7,170 bases of DNA, taken from the NCBI GenBank assembly GCA_035946955.1, contig DASYYE010000495.1, positions 1 through 7,170 on the forward strand, given 5' to 3'. Positions 1 to 6,265 of this stretch are shown piece after piece (the stretch's first letter is position 1; every line of letters starts with the position of its first letter). This DNA comes from DASYYE01 sp035946955. Lineage in GTDB: Bacteria > Actinomycetota > Actinomycetes > Streptosporangiales > Streptosporangiaceae. Below the pieces are notes generated by a model. That model saw only the letters and a program-made list of their open reading frames with translations. It did no database searches and had not been told where the DNA came from. Made by a program: the position numbers and the translations under genes.

Positions 1-237
1 GCCATACCCGACCCGCCACCACTGCCCGTCACCGGCGAGACCGGCAAGAGCCGCTGGCACTGGCTCCTGCTGGTCGCAGTGGTGGTGCCACTACTGACGC
101 CGCTGTACAACCGCATCCAGCCCCAGTTGTTCGGGCTGCCGTTCTTCTACTGGTCCCAGATGACATTCGTCGTCCTGGCCGCGCTGGTCACCACCGTGGT
201 CTACCAGGCGACGAAGAAAAGGCGCGGTCGACGATGA
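1..237 (+). CDS. DUF3311 small membrane protein, 5' end outside window
   Basis: The reading frame is open from base 1 to a TGA at 235-237 and gives 78 residues; the start codon lies before the window. After a short Pro-rich cytoplasmic stretch there are two hydrophobic helices, roughly residues 20-35 (WHWLLLVAVVVPLLTPLYN) and 48-68 (FGLPFFYWSQMTFVVLAALVTTVVY), then a basic tail ending KKRRGRR. The pattern of two helices with P-x-YN in the first and GLPFFYW leading into the second is that of DUF3311 proteins, which are usually about 60-90 residues long, so little is missing. The family is typically encoded directly upstream of an SSS-family symporter, as here. The stop overlaps the symporter start in an ATGA junction, which suggests translational coupling and a shared role. 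A small accessory subunit of the transporter is the likely job, by inference. No catalytic residues are apparent. Confidence 0.85.
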   Translation, partial: AIPDPPPLPVTGETGKSRWHWLLLVAVVVPLLTPLYNRIQPQLFGLPFFYWSQMTFVVLAALVTTVVYQATKKRRGRR

Positions 238-1871
238 CTAGCAGTCACCTACTCGAGTTCTGCATCGTCATCCTGGGGTTCATGCTCGTCATCGGGGTCG
301 GCGTCGCGGCGTCACGGTGGCGCCGGCCCGAGACGATGCTCGCCCTGGAAGAGTGGGGCCTGGGGGGACGGGCGTTCGGCAACGGCGTCATCTTCTTCCT
401 GCTCGGCGGCGACCTCTACACCGCCTACACCTTCGTGGCGATCCCCGCGCTGGTCTACGGCGTGGGTGCCCAGGGGTTCTTCGTGGTCGCGTTCGCGGTG
501 ATCGCCTACCCCCTGGTGTTCGTGGCGCTGCCCCGGATGTGGTCCGTCGCACACGTCCACGGGTTCGTCACCCCGGCCGAGTTCGTGCGGGCCCGGTTCG
601 GCTCACGGTCGCTGTCCACGCTGGTCGCCATCGCTGCCATCGTCGCGACCATGCCCTACATCGCGATCCAGCTCGTCGGCCTGCAGGTGGTGCTCCAGGC
701 CATGGGCGTCGGCGGTGACCTGCCGCTCATCGTGGCCTTCGCGGTGATGGCCCTGTTCACGTTCAACTCCGGGCTGCGGGCCCCCGCGCTGATCGCGATC
801 GTCAAGGACCTGCTGCTGCTGGTGGCGCTGCTGACCATCCTGCTGTGGTTCACGGTCACCCAGGGCGGCTGGCATGAGGTGTTCCACATGGCCGCCCTCC
901 ATTTCCAGAACCCGAAGCTCGGCGGCGGTCTGCTGCTCAGCAGGGGCGGCCAGATCGGCTACGTCTCGCTGGCGCTGGGTTCCGCACTCGCGATCTTCCT
1001 CTACCCGCACGCGATAACCGGGGCACTGGCCGCCAGGAACCGGGCCACCGTCCAGCGTTCTATGGCGACGCTGCCGATATACACGGTGATGCTGGGTGTG
1101 TTCGCGCTGCTCGGCTTCGCCGCGATCTCCGCCGAGGTCAGGCCGCCGGGCGGCAATATCAACGGGGTCCTGCCCCAGCTCCTGCAGTCCGGCCTCAACA
1201 GCTGGGCCGTGGGCCTCGCGTTCGCCGCGCTGGGCATCGGCGCCCTGGTGCCCGCCGCGATCATGTCGATCGGCGCGGCCAACCTGTTCACGCGGAGCAT
1301 CTACCGGCCCTACATCCGCCCCAATGCCACCGCGAGCCAGGAGGCCTGGGTCAGCAAGACCACGTCCCTGCTGGTGAAGCTCGGCGCGATCGCGGTGATC
1401 CTGCTGGTCAACCCGCAGTTCGCGATCGACCTGCAGCTCATGGGCGGGGTGATCATCCTGCAGGTCTTCCCGGCCGTGGCGCTCGGCCTGTTCACCAACT
1501 GGTTCCACCGCCGCGCACTGTTCGCCGGGATCATCGCCGGGCTGGCCGCCGGCCTGGTCATGCTGTACCAGATCCCCACGCTCGGCCCGGGTACGACGAT
1601 CCTTGGCAGTCACTTCGGCGGTGACTCCTGGCCCTTGTCCCACCTGGGCCTGCCCGCCGGTGTCAGCATCTACGCCGGCATCGTGGCCCTGGCCGTCAAC
1701 CTGGCCGTCGCCTACGCCGGCACGCTGATGTGCCAGCGGCGCGGGATCCCGCGCGGCGAAGACATCACGAAGCCCGGCGACTACGTCGCCGACGAGGAGG
1801 ACTCCAAACTGCGGCGGATGTCCGAGCTCGTCGACGGCCCAGTGCGCTACCAAGCGAGACATATGCGGTAG
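234..1871 (+). CDS. mctP: MctP-like sodium:solute symporter (SSS family), probable monocarboxylate uptake permease
   Basis: This 545-residue integral membrane protein has about 13 hydrophobic segments, the usual size and layout for the solute:sodium symporter family. The N-terminal helix is followed by RWRRPE and then EEWGLGGRAFG (about residues 39-49), FFLLGGDLYTAYTFVAIPAL and a helix ending in PRMWSVAHVHGFVTPAEFVRARFG. From memory this block closely matches Rhizobium MctP, a permease for lactate, pyruvate, propionate, alanine and similar short acids. The middle part, ITGALAARNRATVQRSMATLPIY, also fits that subfamily. The C-terminus after the last helix is a polar cytoplasmic tail of about 45 residues. 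The ATG at 234 overlaps the DUF3311 stop, with AAAAGG at 217-222 as a distant ribosome site. The two-component pair downstream suggests control by an external or intracellular carboxylate. The substrate is inferred from family resemblance; other SSS substrates such as acetate or proline cannot be excluded. Confidence 0.88.
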   Translation: MTSSHLLEFCIVILGFMLVIGVGVAASRWRRPETMLALEEWGLGGRAFGNGVIFFLLGGDLYTAYTFVAIPALVYGVGAQGFFVVAFAVIAYPLVFVALPRMWSVAHVHGFVTPAEFVRARFGSRSLSTLVAIAAIVATMPYIAIQLVGLQVVLQAMGVGGDLPLIVAFAVMALFTFNSGLRAPALIAIVKDLLLLVALLTILLWFTVTQGGWHEVFHMAALHFQNPKLGGGLLLSRGGQIGYVSLALGSALAIFLYPHAITGALAARNRATVQRSMATLPIYTVMLGVFALLGFAAISAEVRPPGGNINGVLPQLLQSGLNSWAVGLAFAALGIGALVPAAIMSIGAANLFTRSIYRPYIRPNATASQEAWVSKTTSLLVKLGAIAVILLVNPQFAIDLQLMGGVIILQVFPAVALGLFTNWFHRRALFAGIIAGLAAGLVMLYQIPTLGPGTTILGSHFGGDSWPLSHLGLPAGVSIYAGIVALAVNLAVAYAGTLMCQRRGIPRGEDITKPGDYVADEEDSKLRRMSELVDGPVRYQARHMR

Positions 1872-1880
1872 GCCGCTCGC

Positions 1881-1913
1881 TGGACACTCATAGGCAGCGG
1901 CGCGAGAATTCTC
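1881..1913 (+). promoter_or_regulatory. Candidate promoter with overlapping palindrome before the two-component genes
   Basis: TGGACA at 1881-1886 matches the TTGACA -35 consensus at five of six bases. GAGAAT at 1904-1909 matches TATAAT at four of six, with a spacer of exactly 17 nt. The -10 lies inside a perfect 10-bp palindrome, GAGAATTCTC (1904-1913), that could be a repressor or activator site. Transcription would start near 1916, about 27 nt before the chosen kinase start. If real, it allows the kinase and regulator to be made independently of the symporter. Short matches of this kind arise by chance, so this is tentative. Confidence 0.35.
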
Positions 1914-1928
1914 AGACCAGGAGCATGC

Positions 1929-1936
1929 AGGAGGGG
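1929..1936 (+). promoter_or_regulatory. Strong ribosome binding site that decides the kinase start
   Basis: AGGAGGGG at 1929-1936 is the best Shine-Dalgarno sequence in the window. Counting from the AGGAGG core (1929-1934) it sits 8 nt before GTG 1943. The in-frame ATG at 1925 lies upstream of this site and has only an AGGAG one base away, so it is a poor start. The longer open frame reaching back to 1730 overlaps the symporter and is not supported. Confidence 0.55.
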
Positions 1937-1942
1937 TTGTTG

Positions 1943-3079
1943 GTGGACCGAGGGGGGCCCTCGGGTCTGCAGGGGCCTTGGGTGATGTCTGACGGCGAGT
2001 TCGCGGCCCTGCTCGGGCTGCTGGACCCGGCGGAGGCGTTGCGGGTGGTCGCCAGTACCGCGCCTGACGTCACTGGCCTGGACACGGCCTGGATCGGGGT
2101 GGCCAGTCACGACGTCGCCAGCATGGGCCTGCACTACTTCCAGCAGACGCATATCAAAGAACTCGATGGGCTGGTGGTGCCCGCTGGCTGGGGCCTGGGT
2201 GGGAAGGTGCTGGCGACGGGCCGGCCGGGCTTCGTCGCCGACTATGTCACCTCGCCGGTGATCACCCACCAGTTCGACCCCGAGGTCGAGGCCGAGGGCC
2301 TGCACGGCATGATCGCCGTGCCCATCGAGTTCGGTGACCGCAGGTTGGGTGTCCTGTTCGGCTCCAACCGGAGCGTGACCGACTTCGGCGACCGGGCGTT
2401 CGAGTCCATGCAGGCGGTGGCCAGACAGGCTGCGGCAGCGGCGACCGTGGCCGAACGGGCACGGCACGCCGCCGAGGTGGCCGTATTCGAAGAACGCCAG
2501 CGGCTGTCGCTCGACCTGCACGACTCGGTCGGGGCTATGCTCTTCGCCATCACCGCGGGGGTCCGCTCGCTCGGTCAGGAACTCGCCACCCTGCCCGCGC
2601 TGCGCAGCCGCATCGAGGCGATCGAGGGACAGGCGCTCGAAGCATCCCAGATGCTCCGGCAGTCCCTGCGGGCACTGTCCAGCACCCCCGAGGAGATCGC
2701 GCTGGCGGTCACCTTGCGCGCGGATGCCCGGGCATTCGAGGACCGGGCTGGCTGCCCCGCGAGGGTCATCATCCTGTCCGACCTCCCGCCGCTGCGGGAA
2801 GCACAGGCCAGGGCGCTCACCGAGTGCGTCCGGGAAGCCCTGCTCAACGTGGAGAGGCACGCGAGCGCGCGCTCGGTCGTGCTGACCGCGGCGGTTGCCG
2901 ATGGCGGCATCACTGTCGCCGTCGCCGATGACGGCCAGGGCTTGGACCCCGGCCGCGCCGGACACACTGGCCTCGGGCTGCGCGCCGCCCGCGACCGGGT
3001 CGGCAGGCTTGGTGGCCACCTCACTGTGACCGGGAACGAGGACGGAGGTGTCACCTTCCGTGCCTGGGTTCCGCTCTGA
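1943..3079 (+). CDS. GAF-domain sensor histidine kinase, NarL/DesK-like (HisKA_3)
   Basis: From GTG 1943 this gives 378 residues. No membrane helix or signal peptide is seen, so it is a cytosolic sensor. Residues about 25-170 form a GAF domain (DPAEALRVVASTAP... GWGLGGKVLATGRPGFVADY... IAVPIEFGDRRLGVLFGSNR). A short helical linker follows. The HisKA_3 dimerisation helix reads EERQRLSLDLHDSVG, with H193 as the expected phospho-acceptor. The HATPase domain has the N box REALLNVERHA (N302), the G1 motif DDGQG (D330) and the GLGL motif (343-346), and ends in FRAWVPL. All key residues are present. The protein would autophosphorylate on a GAF-sensed signal and pass phosphate to the next gene product, whose frame overlaps its 3' end by 32 nt. 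GAF ligands vary (haem, cyclic nucleotides, small metabolites) and the sequence does not say which. No haem-ligand call is made. An alternative start is ATG 1985. Confidence 0.9.
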   Translation: MDRGGPSGLQGPWVMSDGEFAALLGLLDPAEALRVVASTAPDVTGLDTAWIGVASHDVASMGLHYFQQTHIKELDGLVVPAGWGLGGKVLATGRPGFVADYVTSPVITHQFDPEVEAEGLHGMIAVPIEFGDRRLGVLFGSNRSVTDFGDRAFESMQAVARQAAAAATVAERARHAAEVAVFEERQRLSLDLHDSVGAMLFAITAGVRSLGQELATLPALRSRIEAIEGQALEASQMLRQSLRALSSTPEEIALAVTLRADARAFEDRAGCPARVIILSDLPPLREAQARALTECVREALLNVERHASARSVVLTAAVADGGITVAVADDGQGLDPGRAGHTGLGLRAARDRVGRLGGHLTVTGNEDGGVTFRAWVPL

Positions 3080-3746
3080 CCCCACCAGTGGCACCAAGGC
3101 CGGCCACGCCCGCCCGCGGCGTCCTACGCTGCGGCTGCTGGTCGTCGACGACCACCCCATCGTGCGCGACGGGGTGGCGCTGCTGGTGGGCCACACCTCG
3201 TGGGTCGAGGTGGCCGGCTACGCGCGGCGGGGCCGGGAGGCGCTGGCGCTCGCCGCCGACCTGCAGCCGGACGTGATCCTGCTCGACCTCCGCCTGCCAG
3301 ACATGCTCGGGTCCGAGCTCATCACGGGCCTGCGCGCCCGGGCGCCGCACACGACCGTCGTCGTGTTCACCGCCTTCGCCGGCCATGCCGCCCTGGCGGC
3401 CGCCCGTGAGGCCGGGGCGAGTGCGGTCCTGCTCAAGGACGCGACCCAGCAGGAGATGCTCGCGCTGCTGTCCCGCATCCGTTCCGGGGCCCCGCTCGGC
3501 TGGCCAGATGACAGGGACCCGCTGGAGGCGCGGCGCTCCAGTGCGCTGGAGCGTGTCGGCATGACCGCACGCGAGTACGACGTGCTGCGCCGGGTCGCGC
3601 TGGGCGAGACCAACCCGGAGATCGCCGCGGCCATGCATCTGTCACGCAACACCGTCAAGTCCTACCTGCAGAGCGCGTTCGCCAAACTCGGCGCCCGCAA
3701 CCGGGTGGAGGCCCTGCTCAAGGCCGGCGAACTCGACCTGCTGTGA
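3048..3746 (+). CDS. NarL/FixJ-family response regulator with LuxR-type HTH
   Basis: This is a 232-residue two-domain regulator. The receiver domain (about residues 28-145) has the acidic pair D34/D35 in LLVVDDHPIVRDG, the phospho-acceptor D80 in ILLDLRLPD, T108 in VVVFTAF and K130 in LLKDAT, so the phosphorylation pocket is intact. The LuxR HTH (about 168-232) reads MTAREYDVLRRVALGETNPEIAAAMHLSRNTVKSYLQSAFAKLGARNRVEALLKAG. It is expected to bind DNA as a dimer once phosphorylated by the kinase just upstream. The frame overlaps the kinase by 32 nt, so translation is probably coupled. GTG 3048 has GAGG at 3038-3041 six bases ahead. GTG 3060 with GGAGGT at 3044-3049 ten bases ahead is an equally fair start and would shorten the protein by four residues. 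The obvious candidate target is the symporter operon, by position only. Confidence 0.93.
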   Translation: MSPSVPGFRSDPTSGTKAGHARPRRPTLRLLVVDDHPIVRDGVALLVGHTSWVEVAGYARRGREALALAADLQPDVILLDLRLPDMLGSELITGLRARAPHTTVVVFTAFAGHAALAAAREAGASAVLLKDATQQEMLALLSRIRSGAPLGWPDDRDPLEARRSSALERVGMTAREYDVLRRVALGETNPEIAAAMHLSRNTVKSYLQSAFAKLGARNRVEALLKAGELDLL

Positions 3747-3885
3747 CCCCCCGCCTCCAGCGCACGAGGGGCGTGATCACGGAGACGATCCACTCGTAGG
3801 GAGCCGACGGTCTACGGCTGGCAGGGCGGTCTTCGCGGAGGTCCCGGAAACCGCGCCAGGAAGGAATGTCTGGGCCGTTGCTGTG
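3747..3885. other. Gene-free convergent gap with small inverted repeats
   Basis: The regulator (+) and the HD gene (-) end toward each other here. I see no reading frame worth calling. A perfect 10-bp palindrome CGTGATCACG lies at 3772-3781. CGCGG 3834-3838 can pair with CCGCG 3851-3855 around a 12-nt loop, and AGCCG 3802-3806 with CGGCT 3815-3819. Either weak hairpin could help terminate transcription from one or both sides. None has a U tract, so no terminator is called. Confidence 0.4.
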
Positions 3886-4500
3886 TCAGTGAGAACGTGG
3901 CCCGTCCGGGCCGTGGGCGTGCAGGGAGGCGACTTCGCGCCACCACTCGCTGGGTTGTGTTTGCAGGGCTGCTGCCGCGAGCGCTTTACCGGTCTCAGTC
4001 CGCACGGCAGCGGCCATGTTGTCGATCCATTCCTGGACGTCCTGGTGTCCCTGGCGCTGATATTCGCGTGCCTGGAGCAGGCATTCCAACTTGTCGGCAT
4101 CCCGGGCACAGGCCGCTTCCAGGGTCTGCCGTGCTGCTGTTTCACCGGCCAGCGCGAGCAGGCCGCTTGCCAGGGCGGCCGGGAGGTCACGGGCCTGGTC
4201 CTTGGTCACGGTTTCGTCGGGGGCAGCGGTGAGGTAGTGCCGTCCCACGTACTCGATGTCACCGAGCCGTGTCTCTGCCAGGTCGTGGAAGACGGCGATG
4301 GTCGCGGCCCGTTCGGGGTCGGCTCCTTCGGCCACCGCGATGCAGTAGGCGATGACAGCGGTGCGCCAACTGTGTTCCGCGACACTCTCCGGGTCGGAGA
4401 TCCCGGCGACCCACCAGCCGGTGCGCTTGGACCGCTTGAGGTGACCGGCCTCATGGCACAACCGCACCACCGCACGGAGTTCTCCGTCGCTCAGGCCCAT
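3886..4500 (-). CDS. HD-domain phosphohydrolase, YfbR/HDDC2-like 5'-deoxynucleotidase
   Basis: This 204-residue soluble protein has the HD_3 fold of the YfbR/HDDC2 group, enzymes that remove phosphate from deoxyribonucleoside 5'-monophosphates with a divalent metal. Visible motifs are RTGWW (26-30), DPESVAEHSWRTAVIAYCIA with metal ligand H43, FHDLAETRLGDI with the HD pair H72/D73 plus E76 and D81, and RDADKLECLLQAREY, where D136 is the likely last metal ligand. Every expected active-site residue is present. The length is close to the roughly 200 residues of the family, with a slightly longer C-terminal tail rich in Ala, Trp and His. ATG 4500 has GGAGG on the - strand at 4513-4509, 8 nt ahead, and no earlier in-frame start is available. 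It follows 16 nt after the stop of a fragmentary frame on the same strand. A role in nucleotide-pool balance is inferred from the family; the exact nucleotide preference is not readable. Confidence 0.9.
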   Translation of the reverse strand: MGLSDGELRAVVRLCHEAGHLKRSKRTGWWVAGISDPESVAEHSWRTAVIAYCIAVAEGADPERAATIAVFHDLAETRLGDIEYVGRHYLTAAPDETVTKDQARDLPAALASGLLALAGETAARQTLEAACARDADKLECLLQAREYQRQGHQDVQEWIDNMAAAVRTETGKALAAAALQTQPSEWWREVASLHAHGPDGPRSH

Positions 4501-4508
4501 GCCCTGTG

Positions 4509-4513
4509 CCTCC
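4509..4513 (-). promoter_or_regulatory. Ribosome binding site of the HD gene
   Basis: On the - strand GGAGG is followed by an 8-nt spacer and then ATG 4500. It sits between that start and the TAG (4519-4517) of the upstream fragment, as at a normal operon junction. Confidence 0.6.
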
Positions 4514-4516
4514 GTC

Positions 4517-4699
4517 CTAACCCTGTGCCTCGCGTGCCGCCCGGAACAGCATGGACGCTACGTGCCGGGTGCCAGGCAGCAGGTCAGCTCCGTCGAGCAT
4601 CATGCTCGCCCTGGCCGCTAGGTCACCCGCCAGTTGGCGGTCGTAGCCCAGCAGGCCGGCCAGCGCTGGAGCAGGCAGCTGATCGTGACTACCGACAGT
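4517..4699 (-). pseudogene. C-terminal remnant of an unrecognised gene upstream of the HD gene
   Basis: Reading the - strand from just after a TGA (4702-4700) to a TAG (4519-4517) gives 60 codons with actinobacterial codon use. The translation is protein-like: it includes LPAPALAGLLGYDRQLAGDL, then AARASMMLDGADLLPGTRHV, then ASMLFRAAREAQG. The frame has no ATG, GTG or TTG until the paired ATG at 4603-4598 inside it, and the preceding 60 nt do not look coding in this frame. The simplest reading is the 3' end of a gene whose front was deleted, leaving its stop 16 nt before the HD gene. A 28-residue peptide from ATG 4603 (AGGGCG just ahead) is the alternative. I do not recognise the family. A perfect palindrome, CGAGCAT-C-ATGCTCG (4594-4608), lies within it. 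Confidence 0.4.
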
Positions 4700-4761
4700 T
4701 CAGCGTAGGGAAGCCCACCAAAGGCCGATGAGGGCTCTGATAACAGCAAGAGGTGGGGGGC

Positions 4762-5283
4762 TCACGCGGCTTCGGCTGGCTTGCGCCGCCTGCGGGGCTG
4801 ACTGCTGGCAGCCGGGGTGGTGGCTGCCAGCGGCAGCCCCGAAGGTGGCTTGACCTCGGCTAGCCGCAGGTAGGTCACCAGCCGCTGCCCGCCACGGGCG
4901 GCCAGCGCGGTCAGCACCCCCTGGAGTTCGGCCACGTCGCGGGCGACGACCGTGAGCATGTAGTCCGTTTCACCGGCGACGTTGTCCGCCGAGGTTATCT
5001 GCGGCAGCGCCAGCACCTGGTCCTCGAAGACCCGGCAGGAGCGCGGGCTGTTCCGCCCGAGCGAGGCCGTCACGTACACCTGCAGCGGGAACCCGGCGGC
5101 GGCTGGGTCGAGCTGGGCGCGGATGATCCGGATGACCCCCGACTCCTTCAGCCTGCGGACCCGGTGCAGGGTCGCTGCCGGGGACAGTCCCGCGGTCCGC
5201 GCCAGTTCCAGGTTCGTCCGGTCCGCGTCAGCCTGCAGCTCAGTCAGCAGCCGAATGTCAATTTCATCAAGTGAGACTCCCAT
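4762..5283 (-). CDS. Lrp/AsnC-family transcriptional regulator
   Basis: This is a 173-residue regulator. The N-terminal AsnC-type winged HTH begins LDEIDIRLLTELQADADRTN, with the recognition region LELARTAGLSPAATLHRVRRLKESGVI (about 25-51). A linker (RAQLDPAAAGFPLQVYVTAS) leads to the RAM ligand-binding and oligomerisation domain (about 66-145). That domain contains the conserved GETDYMLTVV turn (104-113), where the family binds amino acids. Family members form dimers up to octamers and often control a neighbouring transporter and themselves. The gene is divergent from an EamA exporter across a 70-nt AT-rich gap, the classic layout for such control. Beyond the RAM domain there is an extra tail of about 28 residues, Pro/Ala-rich and ending PRRRRKPAEAA, longer than the usual family length of about 150. 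ATG 5283 fits the conserved N-terminus, but no clear ribosome site precedes it. The ligand is unknown. Confidence 0.93.
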   Translation of the reverse strand: MGVSLDEIDIRLLTELQADADRTNLELARTAGLSPAATLHRVRRLKESGVIRIIRAQLDPAAAGFPLQVYVTASLGRNSPRSCRVFEDQVLALPQITSADNVAGETDYMLTVVARDVAELQGVLTALAARGGQRLVTYLRLAEVKPPSGLPLAATTPAASSQPRRRRKPAEAA

Positions 5284-5291
5284 AGCTCAAA

Positions 5292-5322
5292 ATTTTATCT
5301 CGTCCTCAACCTTGATCATCAA
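5292..5322 (-). promoter_or_regulatory. Candidate promoter of the Lrp-type gene, possibly leaderless
   Basis: On the - strand TAAAAT (5297-5292) matches the TAnnnT -10 form. TTGATG (5322-5317) could be the -35, though the 19-nt spacer is long. Only 8 nt separate the -10 from ATG 5283, so the transcript would begin at or next to the start codon. This agrees with the lack of a Shine-Dalgarno sequence. Leaderless mRNAs are common in actinobacteria. Confidence 0.4.
5312..5322. promoter_or_regulatory. Operator-like palindrome in the divergent control region
   Basis: TTGAT-C-ATCAA is a perfect inverted repeat about one central base, in an AT-rich island within GC-rich DNA. It lies 32 bp before the exporter start and overlaps the putative -35 of the Lrp-type gene. 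Length, symmetry and AT content fit an Lrp/AsnC-family site, so both autocontrol and control of the exporter are plausible. AAAATTTT at 5289-5296 is a second AT palindrome nearby. Confidence 0.4.
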
Positions 5323-5353
5323 ATCTATGGGAGGCAGAGTCCACGATGGGCGT

Positions 5354-6265
5354 ATGAAACTCGACCGTCGCTCGTTCACCGCACTCACGTTCGCAGGGCT
5401 GTTGTGGGGTACGACCGTGCCGCTGTCCAAGGTGGCCCTGGGCTGGCTGGCCCCGGGCTGGCTCACGGTCATCCGGTTCGGCCTGGCCGGGCTGGTCCTG
5501 CTGGTCATCGCCCACCGCCGGGTGGGCGCCGCGCTCACGCTGCCGGTGGTGGCCGCGGGGGTATTTGGTTATGGGGGGTCCGTACTCGTGCAGAGCGCAG
5601 GCATCGCCCGCACGAGCGTCAGCCACGCGGCCCTGCTGATCGGCGCCACGCCTGTACTGGTGGCGGTCATCGCCGCGGTCTGGCACCGCAGCGTGGCACC
5701 CCCGCTGGCCTGGGCTGGGTTCGCGGTGTCGCTGGCAGGTGTCGGCCTGGTCACGGCCGGGCACGGCGGCAATGCGACCCCGGTCGGCGACGGCCTGGTC
5801 CTCGCGTCGCTGCTGTCTTCCGCCGCGGTGACGGTGGCGCAGACCAGGCTGCTGCGCGGCCGTGACCCGGTGGCCGTGACCGCGGTGCAGTTCCTGGCGG
5901 CCGCCGTGTGCCTGGCCCCGTTCACGGCGGCCACGGAGGGGGTTCCCGCCGCCCCCGGTCACCCCGGCGTGCTGCTGGCCGTGGCCGCCCTGGTGGCAGC
6001 GGGCACACTGGCGCCTTTCACGTTGTTCGCCTACGCCCAGAGCAAGGTGCGTCCCGAAGTGGCCGGGGCCTTCATCAACCTGGAGCCGCTCGTGGGCGCG
6101 GCGCTCGGCGTCCTCGCCTTCGGCGACCCGGCCAGCCCGGTCCAGGTCACCGGCGGTGCGGCGATCCTGGCCGGCATTGCCTTGTCCAGCTTCCCTGCCA
6201 TGCTGGTCCGCCGCCCGGTGGCGCGCCGGCGGTGGCGGGCGGTGCCTTCGTCACGAACGGCGTGA
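5354..6265 (+). CDS. EamA/DMT-superfamily transporter, probable metabolite exporter
   Basis: From ATG 5354 this is a 303-residue membrane protein of about ten helices made of two EamA repeats, the standard size for the drug/metabolite transporter superfamily. The first repeat begins LTFAGLLWGTTVPLSKVALGWLAPGWLTVIRFGLAGLVLL, with the family W-G-x-x-x-P/K pattern in the first helix. The second repeat ends with GAFINLEPLVGAALGVLAFGD (about 238-258), the conserved E-P and G-D motif. The C-terminus is short and basic. Members export amino acids, metabolites or drugs; an amino-acid-type substrate is inferred only from the divergent Lrp-type regulator. ATG 5354 has a weak GATGGG a few bases ahead. 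In-frame ATG 5327 would add nine residues (MGGRVHDGR), but has no ribosome site. Longer frames reaching back to 4982 overlap the regulator and are rejected. Confidence 0.9.
   Translation: MKLDRRSFTALTFAGLLWGTTVPLSKVALGWLAPGWLTVIRFGLAGLVLLVIAHRRVGAALTLPVVAAGVFGYGGSVLVQSAGIARTSVSHAALLIGATPVLVAVIAAVWHRSVAPPLAWAGFAVSLAGVGLVTAGHGGNATPVGDGLVLASLLSSAAVTVAQTRLLRGRDPVAVTAVQFLAAAVCLAPFTAATEGVPAAPGHPGVLLAVAALVAAGTLAPFTLFAYAQSKVRPEVAGAFINLEPLVGAALGVLAFGDPASPVQVTGGAAILAGIALSSFPAMLVRRPVARRRWRAVPSSRTA

Noticed and set aside
603..1862. Long - strand open frame (419 codons) opposite the symporter
   Set aside because: It is antisense to a well-supported gene. Its translation is rich in Gln, Asp, Arg and Gly with no domain, as expected for a shadow in high-GC DNA.
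1730..1942. Extension of the kinase frame back into the symporter gene
   Set aside because: This part overlaps the conserved symporter tail, translates to low-complexity Arg-rich sequence, and the strong ribosome site lies at 1929-1936.
1847..3196. Long - strand open frame opposite the histidine kinase
   Set aside because: It lies opposite clear GAF, HisKA_3 and HATPase motifs, and no protein family pattern is visible.
3883..4731. + strand open frame of 282 codons across the HD gene
   Set aside because: The - strand shows all HD-family metal ligands in order plus a good ribosome site. The + translation has no recognisable domain.
4712..4736. AGCCC/GGGCT pairing as a terminator for the Lrp-type gene
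   Set aside because: There are only five base pairs across a 15-nt loop, with no U tract, so this is too weak to call.
4982..5353. N-terminal extension of the EamA frame
   Set aside because: It runs antisense through the conserved HTH and RAM domains of the Lrp-type gene and is Ser/Arg-rich without helices matching the transporter.
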